The translations under genes were made by a program, and so were the position numbers. Of a stretch of 64,000 nucleotides of DNA, positions 52,632 to 62,491 are shown piece by piece (within the stretch, counting starts at the first letter, position 1; the number at the start of each line of letters is the position of its first letter). The DNA is taken from the NCBI GenBank assembly GCA_029012445.1, contig JAQXMC010000033.1, positions 1 through 64,000 on the forward strand, read 5' to 3'. The notes under the pieces were generated by a model. It worked only from the letters and a program-made list of their open reading frames with translations, ran no database searches and was not told where the DNA came from. The DNA comes from Oscillospiraceae bacterium. GTDB lineage: Bacteria > Bacillota > Clostridia > Oscillospirales > Acutalibacteraceae.

Positions 52632-53651
52632 ATGAAACAGCAATTACAGGCTATCAAAGAGCTTGCTGAAAAAGAGCTGTCACAAGCCTTGGGCAATTCA
52701 GATCTTGACGCTCTCAAGGTCAGATTTCTCGGCAAGAAAGGCGAGCTGACATCTATATTAAAGCAGATGGGCAAGCTCTCGGCCGAGGAAAGACCGGTTA
52801 TCGGTCAGCTGGCTAACGAGATCAGAGCGCAGCTTGAAACCGAAATTGAAGAAAGAAGAAAGCTTCTGAAAGAAAAAGAGCTTGAGATCAAACTTAAAGA
52901 AGAAAAGCTCGATGTCACAATGCCGGGCGAAAGGCATGAATTAGGTCATAAGCATCCCCTTTCGATCGTTCTTGATGAAGTTAAAGATATATTTCTCGGA
53001 ATGGGCTTCGACATTGCGACAGGCCCCGAGGTCGAGTGGGATTATTATAATTTTGAGGCGCTCAATATTCCGCCCGAACACCCCGCCAGAGACACGCAGG
53101 ACACCTTCTATATCACCGATAAAATGCTGCTGAGAACGCAGACCTCCCCCGTCCAGATCAGAGTCATGGAACAGAAAAAGCCTCCGCTTCGAATCATTGC
53201 TCCCGGCCGCGTTTATCGCTCGGATTCCGTTGACGCAACACATTCTCCCCTTTTCCATCAGATAGAAGGTCTTGTTATTGATAAGGGAATCACAATGAGC
53301 GACCTCAAGGGAAATCTCGAAGCGTTCGCAAAGAGACTTTACGGCGAGCAGACAAAAATAAGACTTCGCCCGCACCATTTCCCGTTCACCGAGCCGTCGT
53401 GTGAGATTGATGTCAGCTGCTTCAACTGCGGCGGAAAAGGCTGCCCGATGTGCAAGGGTGAGGGCTGGATTGAGATTCTCGGCGCCGGAATGGTGCACCC
53501 CGATGTTCTTCGCAGAGGCGGAATAGACCCCGAAGAATACAGCGGCTACGCTTTCGGTATCGGCCTTGAAAGACTCGCGATGTTCAGGTTTGATGTCGAC
53601 GATATGCGTCTTTATTACGAAAACGATCTTCGTTTCTTAAGTCAGTTCTGA
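52632..53651 (+). CDS. pheS: Phenylalanyl-tRNA synthetase alpha subunit
   Basis: A 339-residue class II synthetase subunit: N-terminal coiled coil, then motif 2 ([18 protein letters not shown]) and motif 3 ([13 protein letters not shown]). [17 protein letters not shown] segment (about residues 266-281) is Cys-rich. The real start is ATG 52632 after GGAAAGGAAG; the frame upstream runs through the T-box. Controlled by the T-box. Confidence 0.96.
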   Translation: MKQQLQAIKELAEKELSQALGNSDLDALKVRFLGKKGELTSILKQMGKLSAEERPVIGQLANEIRAQLETEIEERRKLLKEKELEIKLKEEKLDVTMPGERHELGHKHPLSIVLDEVKDIFLGMGFDIATGPEVEWDYYNFEALNIPPEHPARDTQDTFYITDKMLLRTQTSPVQIRVMEQKKPPLRIIAPGRVYRSDSVDATHSPLFHQIEGLVIDKGITMSDLKGNLEAFAKRLYGEQTKIRLRPHHFPFTEPSCEIDVSCFNCGGKGCPMCKGEGWIEILGAGMVHPDVLRRGGIDPEEYSGYAFGIGLERLAMFRFDVDDMRLYYENDLRFLSQF

Positions 53652-53665
53652 GGAGGTGCGGAAAA

Positions 53666-56047
53666 ATGATCTTATCTAAAAAATGGTTAAGCGATTTTGT
53701 TAAAATCGACGCAAGCGATAAAGATTTTGCGGAAGCGATAACGATTTCCGGTTCAAAAGTCGAATCCTTCAGAAAGGAAGGCGACGATCTCAAAAATATA
53801 GTCGTCGGCAGAGTCGATTTTCTTGAAAGACACCCTGACTCCGATCATCTTTGGATCTGCTCGATAAATGTCGGCAAAGAAGAAAATTTGCAGATAGTCA
53901 CCGGCGCTCAGAATTTGAAAGCGGGAGATTATGTTCCCGTTGCGCTGGATAACTCGGTCGTACACGGCGGAAAAGCAATCAAAAAGGGAAAGCTCAGAGG
54001 CGTTGAAAGCTGCGGAATGCTCTGCTCACTAGGCGAGCTCGGTCTGACTGCCCATGATTTTCCCTATGCTGTTGAAGACGGAATTTTTGTTCTCGGCGAC
54101 GACTGCGACAAAACTCTCGGTACGCCGATTCAGCAGGCTATCGGACTTGACGACACCGTCACTGAATTTGAGATAACATCAAACCGCCCGGACTGTCTTT
54201 CTATAATCGGTCTTGCGAGAGAAGCGGCAGCAACCTATAAGGTACCGTTCAACAAACATGTTCCTGTTGTTAAAACTTCAGGTGGCGATGTCAACGAGCT
54301 TCTCAAGGTCCGCATCGAAAACCCCGAACGCTGTTACAGATACTGCGGCGCTGTTGTGAAAAATGTTCGCGTCAAACCCTCGCCGAGATGGATGAGGGAA
54401 AGACTTCGCGCCTGCGGAGTGAGACCGATCAACAACATTGTCGATATCACGAACTATGTTATGCTTGAATACGGTCAGCCGATGCATGCGTTCGACCACC
54501 GTTTTATCAAGGACAGAACCGTCGTTGTCCGCACGGCTGTTAACGGCGAAAAGATAACCACGCTCGACGGTGTTGAAAGAGAGCTTAACAACACCATGCT
54601 CGTTATCGCCGACACCGAAAAGCCCGTCGCCGTTGCAGGCGTTATGGGCGGCGAGTTTTCCGGAATAATGGATGACACAAATACTATCGTATTTGAAAGC
54701 GCCTGCTTCAACGGACCGACTACGAGACGCACGGCCAAGGCTTTAGGCATGAGAACAGAGGCGTCGGGAAGATACGAAAAAGAACTTGATCCTCAAAATT
54801 GCATGCCTGCCCTCATGAGAGCGCTTGAGCTTGTCGAAGAGCTTGACGCAGGCGATGTCGTCAGCGGGATCGTCGACTGCGATCACTCAGATAAAACGCC
54901 GAGAACGCTTCCGTTTGACTGGGAGTGGGTCAACAGATTTATCGGCATTGATTGCAGCAAGGAAGAACAGAAGCGTATTCTTGAAGCTATCGACTTCAAG
55001 GTTGAAGATGACACAATAATTATCCCCTCTTTCAGAAACGATATTGTCGGAAAAGCCGACATCAGTGAGGAAATAGCCCGTTTCTACGGATACGCCAACA
55101 TTCCGAACAGGCCTTTGAGAGGCGTTGCAAACGGCAAGCTCACCGAAACACAGCAGCTTGAAAAACTCATAAACGACACCCTTATCGGCTGCGGCCTGAC
55201 TGAAGTGTCAACTTACTCCTTTATGAGTCCCAAGGCGTACGACAAGATATGTCTGCCCAAGGACAGCAAGCTCAGAGAGTCTATCGTTATCTCAAACCCG
55301 CTCGGTGAGGACACGAGCATCATGAGAACAACGGCTGTTCCGTCGCTTCTTGAGGTCCTTTCAAGAAACTACAACAACAGAAACCTTAAAGTGAAAATAT
55401 ATGAGCTTGCTATGCAATATATTCCGCGCGGCACCGAGGAGCTGCCGATAGAAAAGCAGTCTGTTTCCATTGGTATGTACGGAGCTGATGTTGACTTCTT
55501 CACGCTCAAGGGCGTTGTCGAAGAGCTCCTTTATAAATGCGGAATTGATAAATATGATGTTGAGCCGGTCACGGATAATCCGACATTCCACCCCGGCAGA
55601 ACAGCAAAAATCGTTGTTGACGGCGATGAGATAGGCATTTTAGGCGAGATTCACCCGACAGTCCAGGCAAATTACGCTATCGGAACGAGAGTGTATATCG
55701 CTGAGATAGATTTCAATTCTCTCGAAGCCAAGGGAAACACCAAGAGAACCTATAAGCCTCTGCCCAAGTTCCCGTCGTCAAACCGCGACCTTGCTTTCGT
55801 TTGCGACAGAGATATTCCTGTTCTCAAGCTTGAAAGACTGATAAGCGAAGCCGTCGGAAAGACGCTTGAAAGTATCGCTCTGTTTGATGTTTATACAGGC
55901 GCTCAGATCGCCGAGAACATGAAGAGCGTTGCTTTCAACATAAGAATGAGATCGCCGGAAAGAACGCTCACCGACGAAGAAGCCGACGCAGCAATGAAGA
56001 GAGCGATAAAAGCTCTTTCCAAGATCGGAATTGAACTCAGAAAATAA
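53666..56047 (+). CDS. pheT: Phenylalanyl-tRNA synthetase beta subunit
   Basis: A 793-residue subunit with an N-terminal EMAP-type tRNA-binding domain (VGRVDFLERHPDSDHLWICS), B3/B4 editing domain, B5 domain, catalytic-like core and C-terminal FDX-ACB anticodon domain. It starts 14 bases after pheS with GGAGGTG, forming the alpha2beta2 enzyme with it. Confidence 0.96.
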   Translation: MILSKKWLSDFVKIDASDKDFAEAITISGSKVESFRKEGDDLKNIVVGRVDFLERHPDSDHLWICSINVGKEENLQIVTGAQNLKAGDYVPVALDNSVVHGGKAIKKGKLRGVESCGMLCSLGELGLTAHDFPYAVEDGIFVLGDDCDKTLGTPIQQAIGLDDTVTEFEITSNRPDCLSIIGLAREAAATYKVPFNKHVPVVKTSGGDVNELLKVRIENPERCYRYCGAVVKNVRVKPSPRWMRERLRACGVRPINNIVDITNYVMLEYGQPMHAFDHRFIKDRTVVVRTAVNGEKITTLDGVERELNNTMLVIADTEKPVAVAGVMGGEFSGIMDDTNTIVFESACFNGPTTRRTAKALGMRTEASGRYEKELDPQNCMPALMRALELVEELDAGDVVSGIVDCDHSDKTPRTLPFDWEWVNRFIGIDCSKEEQKRILEAIDFKVEDDTIIIPSFRNDIVGKADISEEIARFYGYANIPNRPLRGVANGKLTETQQLEKLINDTLIGCGLTEVSTYSFMSPKAYDKICLPKDSKLRESIVISNPLGEDTSIMRTTAVPSLLEVLSRNYNNRNLKVKIYELAMQYIPRGTEELPIEKQSVSIGMYGADVDFFTLKGVVEELLYKCGIDKYDVEPVTDNPTFHPGRTAKIVVDGDEIGILGEIHPTVQANYAIGTRVYIAEIDFNSLEAKGNTKRTYKPLPKFPSSNRDLAFVCDRDIPVLKLERLISEAVGKTLESIALFDVYTGAQIAENMKSVAFNIRMRSPERTLTDEEADAAMKRAIKALSKIGIELRK

Positions 56048-56060
56048 GCTGTTTATGCGT

Positions 56061-56100
56061 TTCACCCGCACGGATCTGCCGTGCGGGTGAATTATTTTTT
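56061..56100 (+). terminator. Terminator of pheST
   Basis: TTCACCCGCACGG and CCGTGCGGGTGAA form a 13-base stem around ATCTG (56061-56091), then TTATTTTTT. Confidence 0.85.
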
Positions 56101-56147
56101 CTGATTAAATTTGCGGCGCCGATTCCGGCAAACTGATGCGCCCCGCA

Positions 56148-56795
56148 CTAAGCTGACCTCGAAGATAACTTCTCTTTAGCCCATTCATACCATTCGACTA
56201 TCTTAAATCTTATCTCAAATTTCGGATCGGATCTGACAAGCTCTGCTGCGTCCTTTGACAGAACATCGTCAAGCTCCTTTTTCTCTTCGGCCGCCGGCAG
56301 ACACATCGGCGGAAACATAACGCACCACCAGTTGTGACCTTTTCCGCTTCCGATAATGACCCTGACCGCTTCATATTTTCCGGCGGGAAGAGTAACATCG
56401 CCGTATGTCCTCGTCGGAAACCAGCTTTGGCCGACTTCTATCTTAACATCGTCACCGCAACCGTTTTCCCTAAGCGTGCGTATTGCCGCTTCTTCGAGCT
56501 TCTCGGTTTCGCCGATCGCTTTTTCTTCTGCATTTCGGGCGTCTGCACTGCCCGAAAAAAGGCTTGATCCGGTTTCAAGAACTGCGTCTCTGACCTTTAA
56601 TTTCAGCTCCTGATCCTCCTGCGAATCCGAATTAGCGATAACATGAAGTCTGAGAACGCTTTGTCTGACTTCCCCACACTTTTTCTGAAAGCTCGCCGTT
56701 GATGAAATCAATATTGATATTATCAATCCAAGCAACACCGCCGATTCGAAAATCAGGCTTTTTTTGATATGTTCTTTATTAGTCTTATGTTGCAT
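56148..56795 (-). CDS. spoIIR: Stage II sporulation protein R
   Basis: A 215-residue secreted signal protein made in the forespore that activates SpoIIGA and so sigma-E in the mother cell. A signal helix (ESAVLLGLIISILI) is followed by the conserved SVLRLHVIANSDSQEDQELKLKVRD and GHNWWCVMFPPMC motifs. ATG 56795 lies after AAAGGCGG; GTG 56813 overlaps that site. It ends with a short basic helix. Confidence 0.93.
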   Translation of the reverse strand: MQHKTNKEHIKKSLIFESAVLLGLIISILISSTASFQKKCGEVRQSVLRLHVIANSDSQEDQELKLKVRDAVLETGSSLFSGSADARNAEEKAIGETEKLEEAAIRTLRENGCGDDVKIEVGQSWFPTRTYGDVTLPAGKYEAVRVIIGSGKGHNWWCVMFPPMCLPAAEEKKELDDVLSKDAAELVRSDPKFEIRFKIVEWYEWAKEKLSSRSA

Positions 56796-56848
56796 AAAAT
56801 AACCGCCTTTCACATAATTAATGTAATTATCGGCGGTTTTTATCGGTT

Positions 56849-57247
56849 CTATACAATTATTCTGTCAAGCTTATTTCTGAGAAGATATATAAGTCCCGTC
56901 ACGGGTATGCAGAGCAGAAACCAAAGTACGCTGAATTTGAGACATATCTGACCGAGCACATTCATAAATTGATTGGAATAATCCCAGACACCCATGTGAA
57001 GAAAATAGTTGACAACGAGCCCGACCGCAAATTCGTACGCCGTGATAACAGCTGAACCGATCAGACATCTTAAAAGAAGATTTCTTGACTTCATATGTGT
57101 GTTTATATAATAAAGCGTGCAGAACACTGCGCCGCCGGTCAATGTCATTGTCCAGTGAGTGTATTGTCTCACAAGCACTTCAATAAGGCTGTAGGTTATT
57201 GCTCCGATCCCGAAAATTATTATATATTTTCTAAAGGTCGTCTGCAT
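56849..57247 (-). CDS. CmpB-like (putative ABC-transporter type IV) membrane protein
   Basis: A 132-residue protein with four membrane helices and the family marker WDYSNQFMNVLGQICLKFS. The family is common in Clostridia and has no proven function. It lies 53 bases upstream of spoIIR on the same strand. Confidence 0.75.
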   Translation of the reverse strand: MQTTFRKYIIIFGIGAITYSLIEVLVRQYTHWTMTLTGGAVFCTLYYINTHMKSRNLLLRCLIGSAVITAYEFAVGLVVNYFLHMGVWDYSNQFMNVLGQICLKFSVLWFLLCIPVTGLIYLLRNKLDRIIV

Positions 57248-57330
57248 TTTACTCTCCCTTTGATTTAAAATGTCCCTTAGTTATCATGCCATGAGAAAGC
57301 GAAAATATTAAAAGCTTTAGAATATTTTTA

Positions 57331-57359
57331 TTGATAATTCTTACCTGCTATGATATACT
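57331..57359 (+). promoter_or_regulatory. Promoter of the two-component system
   Basis: TTGATA (57331-57336), 17 bases, TATACT (57354-57359) with TG one base before the -10. Confidence 0.6.
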
Positions 57360-57437
57360 GAATTTAGCGATATTTAACTTATATCGGTATTCTTCGCTTA
57401 TTTTTGCGATAAAGGTTTTATATTAACAGGTGGTAAA

Positions 57438-58976
57438 ATGAGCCAGGGAAATAAAAAAAACAAACGAATATCTCTTCACAGGCGCTTTTCTCTTTATAAC
57501 TTTGCTTCTGCGATCGTTCCGGTCATTCTCGCAATATTCACCACCGCTGTTTTTATGATCGTTCTCGTCAGATTGGTCTCTGTCGGTGTTGACGATCAAT
57601 CTGTTATAAGCGATTCAAGAAGCGTTGTGACAAGCTATTCCTGCCAATACAACATAAGACTTATTGAAAAAACGGTTTTAAAAAATCCGGATAATTTTAC
57701 CGAATCCGGAGCATTCCGGAGAGCTTATAAGCGAATAGAAAAATATAACATTGCCGTTTTTGTCAGATCAAACGAAAAAACATATTACATAACGAACGGT
57801 TACAAGGAAAGCGATTTTTTTGATGTCTGCCGAAATTATGAGGCGGATAATTCTGATTTCGTTTATTATGACGATTTCTCAACTGTCATAAGAGACACCG
57901 TTAAAGCGGAAAACGGCGTTGATTATCAGATAATTATTATGAATGTCAGCGGAAATATCGGCAAAATGAATTCGTTTCTTCTGACGCTTTATAAATTTTC
58001 CGACAGAACATTCTTAATTGTTCTGATAATTCTTATAACAATAGTTGTCTTTATTGACATTTCCATCGTCAGATCGCTGACTCGCTCGATACTCAAACCG
58101 ATAGACAGTCTCAGTCAGGCTGCCGACAAAATAAAAGACGGTATTCTCGATGAGTCTGTCGAGATCGACGAAAAGACCGATGAATTCTATGATCTTTGCA
58201 CCAACTTTGACAATATGAGACTCGAATTGAAAAAGTCGATCGAAGACAGGCAAGCGTACGAACGAGAAAGAAAAAACACCTATTCGGGTTTAAGTCATGA
58301 CGCGAGAACAGCCATAACAACAATAAAGGGCTACACACAGGGGCTTATGGACGGCGTTGCAAACACTCCCGAAAAACAAGAAAGATATATAAACGCTATA
58401 TATAATGCAACGCATAGCCTCGAAAAGCTCATGGACGCTCTTTCGGAGGTCACAAATCTCGAAGCCGATAATGTATCGTTCAAATTCAGAGAGCGGGATA
58501 TGCATGAGCTTTTAAATAATTGGTACAATGAATCAAAGCATCTTCTTGAAGAAAGAAAAATAAGGCTCAGCTTCACTTACAGCTGCAGCCAGATCGTTTA
58601 CTGCAAGATAGACACTTTCCAATGCGAGCGGGTAATCGAAAATATTTTAAGTAATTCGCTGAAATATAAAAAGCCCGAAAAGGAATATGTCAATATTTCC
58701 GTTATTGCAAAGATAAACGCAAACAATATGTTTGAAGTAATCTTCACCGACGACGGAATCGGAATACGCCCCGATGAATGCGATAAAATATTCGACCGCT
58801 TTTACAGAAGCGATGAGGCAAGAAGCAATGTCAGGAACGGGAGCGGCATAGGTTTGGCTCTTGTTAAGCAGATCGTGATCAGACACAAAGGAACCGTGAC
58901 GGCGTTCGGCGATGTCGGCAAGGGCCTGACGATAGATTTTCAGTTACCTATAACAGCAATAAAGGAGATAGATTGA
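57438..58976 (+). CDS. Sensor histidine kinase
   Basis: A 512-residue membrane kinase: first helix about 20-45, an extracytoplasmic sensor of about 140 residues, second helix about 190-215, HAMP domain, HisKA with His287 in GLSHDARTAITTIKGY, and HATPase with N box NILSNSLKY, DDGIGI and GSGIGLALV. The usual Pro five residues after the phospho-His is Ala. Its stop lies one base before the response regulator start, so the two are coupled. The signal is unknown. Confidence 0.92.
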   Translation: MSQGNKKNKRISLHRRFSLYNFASAIVPVILAIFTTAVFMIVLVRLVSVGVDDQSVISDSRSVVTSYSCQYNIRLIEKTVLKNPDNFTESGAFRRAYKRIEKYNIAVFVRSNEKTYYITNGYKESDFFDVCRNYEADNSDFVYYDDFSTVIRDTVKAENGVDYQIIIMNVSGNIGKMNSFLLTLYKFSDRTFLIVLIILITIVVFIDISIVRSLTRSILKPIDSLSQAADKIKDGILDESVEIDEKTDEFYDLCTNFDNMRLELKKSIEDRQAYERERKNTYSGLSHDARTAITTIKGYTQGLMDGVANTPEKQERYINAIYNATHSLEKLMDALSEVTNLEADNVSFKFRERDMHELLNNWYNESKHLLEERKIRLSFTYSCSQIVYCKIDTFQCERVIENILSNSLKYKKPEKEYVNISVIAKINANNMFEVIFTDDGIGIRPDECDKIFDRFYRSDEARSNVRNGSGIGLALVKQIVIRHKGTVTAFGDVGKGLTIDFQLPITAIKEID

Positions 58977-58977
58977 C

Positions 58978-59676
58978 ATGGAAAAACGCATACTTATTAT
59001 TGAAGACGATGTATACATAGCCGATCTTGAAAAAGACTACCTTGAGATAAACGGTTATAAGACGACCGTCATAAACGACGGAAAAACAGGACTTGAAACA
59101 GCGCTGAATGAAGATTTTGCCCTTGTTATTCTCGACCTTATGCTGCCTGCAATGGATGGCTTTGAGGTTTGCCGTCATCTCAGAGAAAAAAAGGATATTC
59201 CGATTATTATGGTCACGGCAAAAAAAGAAGAAATCGACAAAATCAAGGGCTTCGGCCTTGGCATAGACGACTATATTGTTAAGCCGTTCAATCCGTCTGA
59301 GCTTGTTGCGAGGGTCAACGCTCATATCGCCCGTTACAAACGATTGACGGAAAAGGCCGCGGCAGTGTCCGACGACATATTAACCATCGGTGATCTGACT
59401 ATTGACAAAACAGCAAGGCGGGTTTTTGTCAGCGGAAAAGAGGTCACCTTCACCCACAAGGAATTTGATCTTCTTGTTTTCCTCGCAACCAATCCGAATG
59501 TTGTTTTCAGCAAGGACGCTCTCTTTGATAAAATCTGGGGACTTGACGCTATCGGCGAGACTTCAACGGTAACAGTGCATATAAACCGCATTCGTGAAAA
59601 GATTGAAGATGATTCCTCAAGCCCGAAATATATTGAAACTGTCTGGGGCGTCGGTTACCGCTTCAAAACAGCTTAA
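58978..59676 (+). CDS. OmpR/PhoB-family response regulator
   Basis: A 232-residue regulator. The receiver domain has the acidic pair Glu9-Asp10, phospho-Asp53 (VILDLMLP), a Thr in VTAK and Lys in YIVKPF; the C-terminal winged helix ends with WGVGYRFKTA. It should bind DNA when phosphorylated by the kinase before it. No obvious target gene is adjacent. Confidence 0.94.
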   Translation: MEKRILIIEDDVYIADLEKDYLEINGYKTTVINDGKTGLETALNEDFALVILDLMLPAMDGFEVCRHLREKKDIPIIMVTAKKEEIDKIKGFGLGIDDYIVKPFNPSELVARVNAHIARYKRLTEKAAAVSDDILTIGDLTIDKTARRVFVSGKEVTFTHKEFDLLVFLATNPNVVFSKDALFDKIWGLDAIGETSTVTVHINRIREKIEDDSSSPKYIETVWGVGYRFKTA

Positions 59677-59686
59677 CTGTCAAAGA

Positions 59687-59721
59687 CACAACCGCCGGCA
59701 AAGCGGCGGTTGTGCCTTTTT
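59687..59721 (+). terminator. Terminator of the two-component operon
   Basis: CACAACCGCCG (59687-59697) pairs with CGGCGGTTGTG (59704-59714), followed by CCTTTTT. Confidence 0.8.
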
Positions 59722-59751
59722 ATTTTATAAGCTGAATGTTCTCTTTGTTGC

Positions 59752-60318
59752 TTATGCCCACGGATCGGCAGCTTTCGGCTGACGTATATCGGTCAGAAGA
59801 TACTGTTCCCATAAAAACCATCTGCCGTCGCCCTTCATGCGCAGCTTTATCGGTCTTGGACTGTCTGCTCCGCCGCACGGGATGAACAGCTTCATATATC
59901 CCTGCTCGGCCTGCGAAACATGATTGCTCTCAATTGTGATCGTGAACGGCTGAGTGGGTGTGTAGTTATTATCGGGCGTTGCTCCCGCAAAATATGAAAA
60001 CGGAATATATGTTCTGTCGCCTCGGAATCTGTCGTTCAGGAAAGAGATATCCTGTCCGCTCAGCGGCCGCGGACCGCGCAGCCAGTTGAGCATTTCAGTC
60101 CCGATCTGCTTATCCGCCGCATAAGCGCACAGTGCGCACACTGTCAGCGCAGCGGTCTTAAACGGAGTGTCAAGGCTTGCTTCGGGCAATGACTGCATCT
60201 GAGCAAGGCTTTCCGGCAAAGACGCAAATGTGAATGTCTCTCTCTTGTTTCCGGCGGACTGTATTGCCGCGCCTGCCGCAGAAGCTGCGGTACTTTTAAA
60301 TTTATCAAAAATACTAAT
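59752..60318 (-). CDS. DUF6935-family protein, probable AUU start
   Basis: A 188-residue soluble protein with the family core ALTVCALCAYAADKQ, LNWLRGPRPLS, FSYFAGATPDNNYTP and LRMKGDGRWFLWEQYLL; function unknown. The first usual start in the frame (TTG 60219) would cut off 33 residues (ISIFDKFKSTAASAAGAA and following) that look like a genuine N-terminus and has no ribosome binding site. AAAGGA lies nine bases before an ATT at 60318; an in-frame TGA at 60325-60327 blocks anything longer. AUU is a rare start codon, best known from infC, so either the gene uses it or one base changed. It follows the TPM gene in the same operon. Confidence 0.65.
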   Translation of the reverse strand: MSIFDKFKSTAASAAGAAIQSAGNKRETFTFASLPESLAQMQSLPEASLDTPFKTAALTVCALCAYAADKQIGTEMLNWLRGPRPLSGQDISFLNDRFRGDRTYIPFSYFAGATPDNNYTPTQPFTITIESNHVSQAEQGYMKLFIPCGGADSPRPIKLRMKGDGRWFLWEQYLLTDIRQPKAADPWA

Positions 60319-60356
60319 GGCAATTCATCCTTTCAAATAAATTCGGTTGTTCAATA

Positions 60357-61181
60357 TCAGAACTTGCCGCCGCCTCCGCCGTGAGTCGATCCGGAGGAGG
60401 AGGTATGTGTCGTTGAGCCGCCTGACGTTGAGCCGCCTGAGCTGCTCGTTTCCTGTGGCTTTTCTCTGCGGTCGACATGAGTATAAAGGAACATATCGCG
60501 GCTTTCGGTCACATTCATGCTGTTTGCCTTAACATAATTATTTGCCGCCGGCTGGTACTTAACAGTCTTTAGCTTGCTCTTCATTCTATTGGTAATTATT
60601 GCCGCAAGCGCTATACCTATAGCTAAAGCAACAAACAAATTCCAGGCAAGATTAAACGGCTCTTTCGGCATATGGCCTGTGTCATAAGGCTCCCCTGTTT
60701 TTGCCTGAGTGAAAAAGTCATCGCAAAGCTCGGCGTAGGTAGTAAACGCCGCTTCATAATCTCCTTCGCTAAGGTCTGACAGAAATTTTTCGGATATATA
60801 TTCTATGCCTGCGTCAGTAACGGCAGTGATTCCGTATCCTGTGGTGGACATCCACCAATCCCTGTCCTCCATGCTGATAAGAAGCAGTACGCCGTCCTTG
60901 TTTTCACCGAATCCGTAGCCATTGTAATCATAGAAATCATCAGCATAATCCATCGGTGTTTTCCCGTCAAGAGTGTTGACAGTCACTACAACTATATCCG
61001 CCTGCTGTCTTTCGCTGATCTCATCAAGCTTTGTCAGCAAAGCGCTTTCTTCACTATCCGTCAGCAAATCGGCATTATCCACCAGTCTCGGCATACTGCC
61101 GGCGGCAAACGAGGGAATAACCGCTGTCAGGCATATAATCAGTGCAAGCAAAACCGTTAATATACTCTTTTTTATTTTCAT
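60357..61181 (-). CDS. TPM-domain (YgcG/YdjH-like) membrane protein
   Basis: A 274-residue protein with a signal peptide (SILTVLLALIICLTAVIPSFA), a TPM_phosphatase domain outside the membrane (about 30-165: LVDNADLLTD, ADIVVVTVNTLDGKT, YNGYGFGENKDGVLLLIS), one membrane helix near 180-200 and a Gly/Ser-rich His-containing tail (STHGGGGGKF). The fold is shared with Bacillus YdjH. It starts 13 bases after the zinc-ribbon gene with GGAGG. Likely forms a complex with that protein in the membrane (by analogy with YdjG/YdjH). Confidence 0.82.
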   Translation of the reverse strand: MKIKKSILTVLLALIICLTAVIPSFAAGSMPRLVDNADLLTDSEESALLTKLDEISERQQADIVVVTVNTLDGKTPMDYADDFYDYNGYGFGENKDGVLLLISMEDRDWWMSTTGYGITAVTDAGIEYISEKFLSDLSEGDYEAAFTTYAELCDDFFTQAKTGEPYDTGHMPKEPFNLAWNLFVALAIGIALAAIITNRMKSKLKTVKYQPAANNYVKANSMNVTESRDMFLYTHVDRREKPQETSSSGGSTSGGSTTHTSSSGSTHGGGGGKF

Positions 61182-61194
61182 TGTCAGCACCTCC

Positions 61195-62280
61195 TCACAG
61201 CAGCCAGAACAGATATGAAGCCACAAACGCCGCAACGCTTATGCCGGCAGTTAAGCCGACAAACCACTTGTTATAAGCGCTCTTGTCAAGTGGCAGATCG
61301 CCCACCAGCTTTCCCGTCTGACCGTTCATGGCAAAGGTGTATTTCTTGCCTTTCCACTTGGTGTTTAAGATCCACACCGGATACAGGGCATATTTTGCCT
61401 GTCCGTTGCTTAGATGAATGCTGGTCGCTTCCGGCGTGACGGAGGCGTACCCCTGCACTGTGGCGGCAAAGGAACATTGAGTGCTTTTCTTGATTCTGTC
61501 GTTAGCCCGACCGATACTCTGCCCTGCATCAACATCATATTTGTCAGCCAGATATCCGGCCAGATATGCCGTCTGAAAATCCACCGCTTCCGAAAAGTCA
61601 AAAGGCTCAATGGATTCCATCAGATCGTCCGCCATTTTTGAAGAGCCGTCAACCGGCACATTCTCAAAGCCGATGCTTCCTCCCCTAACAACAGAGAAAA
61701 AGCTGGTTTCAGTGTAGTTATAGTTTGCATCGCTCCATGCCCGGACTCTTGTTGCCTTGTAGCGTATATTAGCGTCAGCGTCGGCGTCAAACAGCCAGAA
61801 CGGAACATAAACGCCCTTGACCTCTTCAATATGATTCTGATCCCTGAACACCTTGGGCAGAAGCCTTTTGCCGCCGTAGTGTTTTTTCAGCGCCGCGACC
61901 GCCGCCTTTTTATCGAGCTTGAACGGAATAACATAATCCGGTTTCAGCGCTCCTGAAAACTGCCCCATCATGACAACCGGATTTCCGCAGAACGGGCAGG
62001 AAGTCGCCGCTGTGTTCTCATCGCCGACAATTTCACCGCCGCAGGATTTGCAGACATATGTGCGCAACCCGTCGGTTTCGCCGTTTTGCCATTCACAGCC
62101 GGCGGATTTTTCCCAATTCATATCCTCAGCGGGCTCGTTTTTCAATTCGCTGTCATAACTTTTGAGCGTTTCCATATCGAATTCCGTATCGCAATACGGA
62201 CATTTCATTTTCTGAATCGTGCTGTCAAAGTTTATTGCTCCGCCGCAGCACGGACATTTGTATTCCTGCAATACTGCCAA
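61195..62280 (-). CDS. Tail-anchored double zinc-ribbon protein (YdjG-like)
   Basis: A 361-residue protein with two zinc ribbons at the N-terminus (CPCCGG, then CPYC; CKSCGG, then CPFC), a central beta-rich region with the family's YVPFWLFDADADANI and TLxxVWILN-like segments (YPVWILNTKWKGKKYTFAM), and one C-terminal membrane helix. This is the plan of Bacillus YdjG. The start is taken as TTG 62280 after AAGAGGTGAT; the ATG at 62319 lies right behind a -10 element and has no ribosome binding site. Confidence 0.75.
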   Translation of the reverse strand: MAVLQEYKCPCCGGAINFDSTIQKMKCPYCDTEFDMETLKSYDSELKNEPAEDMNWEKSAGCEWQNGETDGLRTYVCKSCGGEIVGDENTAATSCPFCGNPVVMMGQFSGALKPDYVIPFKLDKKAAVAALKKHYGGKRLLPKVFRDQNHIEEVKGVYVPFWLFDADADANIRYKATRVRAWSDANYNYTETSFFSVVRGGSIGFENVPVDGSSKMADDLMESIEPFDFSEAVDFQTAYLAGYLADKYDVDAGQSIGRANDRIKKSTQCSFAATVQGYASVTPEATSIHLSNGQAKYALYPVWILNTKWKGKKYTFAMNGQTGKLVGDLPLDKSAYNKWFVGLTAGISVAAFVASYLFWLL

Positions 62281-62321
62281 GTTTATCACCTCTTGTTTTG
62301 TCTGACAAATTTTAGCCATAG

Positions 62322-62349
62322 ATTATATCTGACATTGCCGCTGTTTCAA
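62322..62349 (-). promoter_or_regulatory. Promoter of the zinc-ribbon/TPM/DUF6935 operon
   Basis: On the minus strand TTGAAA (62344-62349), 16 bases, TATAAT (62322-62327). Confidence 0.55.
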
Positions 62350-62440
62350 AAGACGGCGCATCTTTATAAAGGTATGCTAAGGTTTCCCTTCGCCGCAGAA
62401 GCAGCTTCAAAAGAAAATAATCTGCAATCATTTAAATTAA

Positions 62441-62468
62441 GGCGACAGTCCGGATAAGACCTGTCGCC
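62441..62468 (-). terminator. Hairpin after the DUF4428 gene
   Basis: GGCGACAG (62441-62448) and CTGTCGCC (62461-62468) form an eight-base stem 23 bases beyond the DUF4428 stop. The T-run on the minus strand is weak, so termination is uncertain. Confidence 0.45.
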
Positions 62469-62491
62469 GAAACTGTTTCTTATTCGATTTG

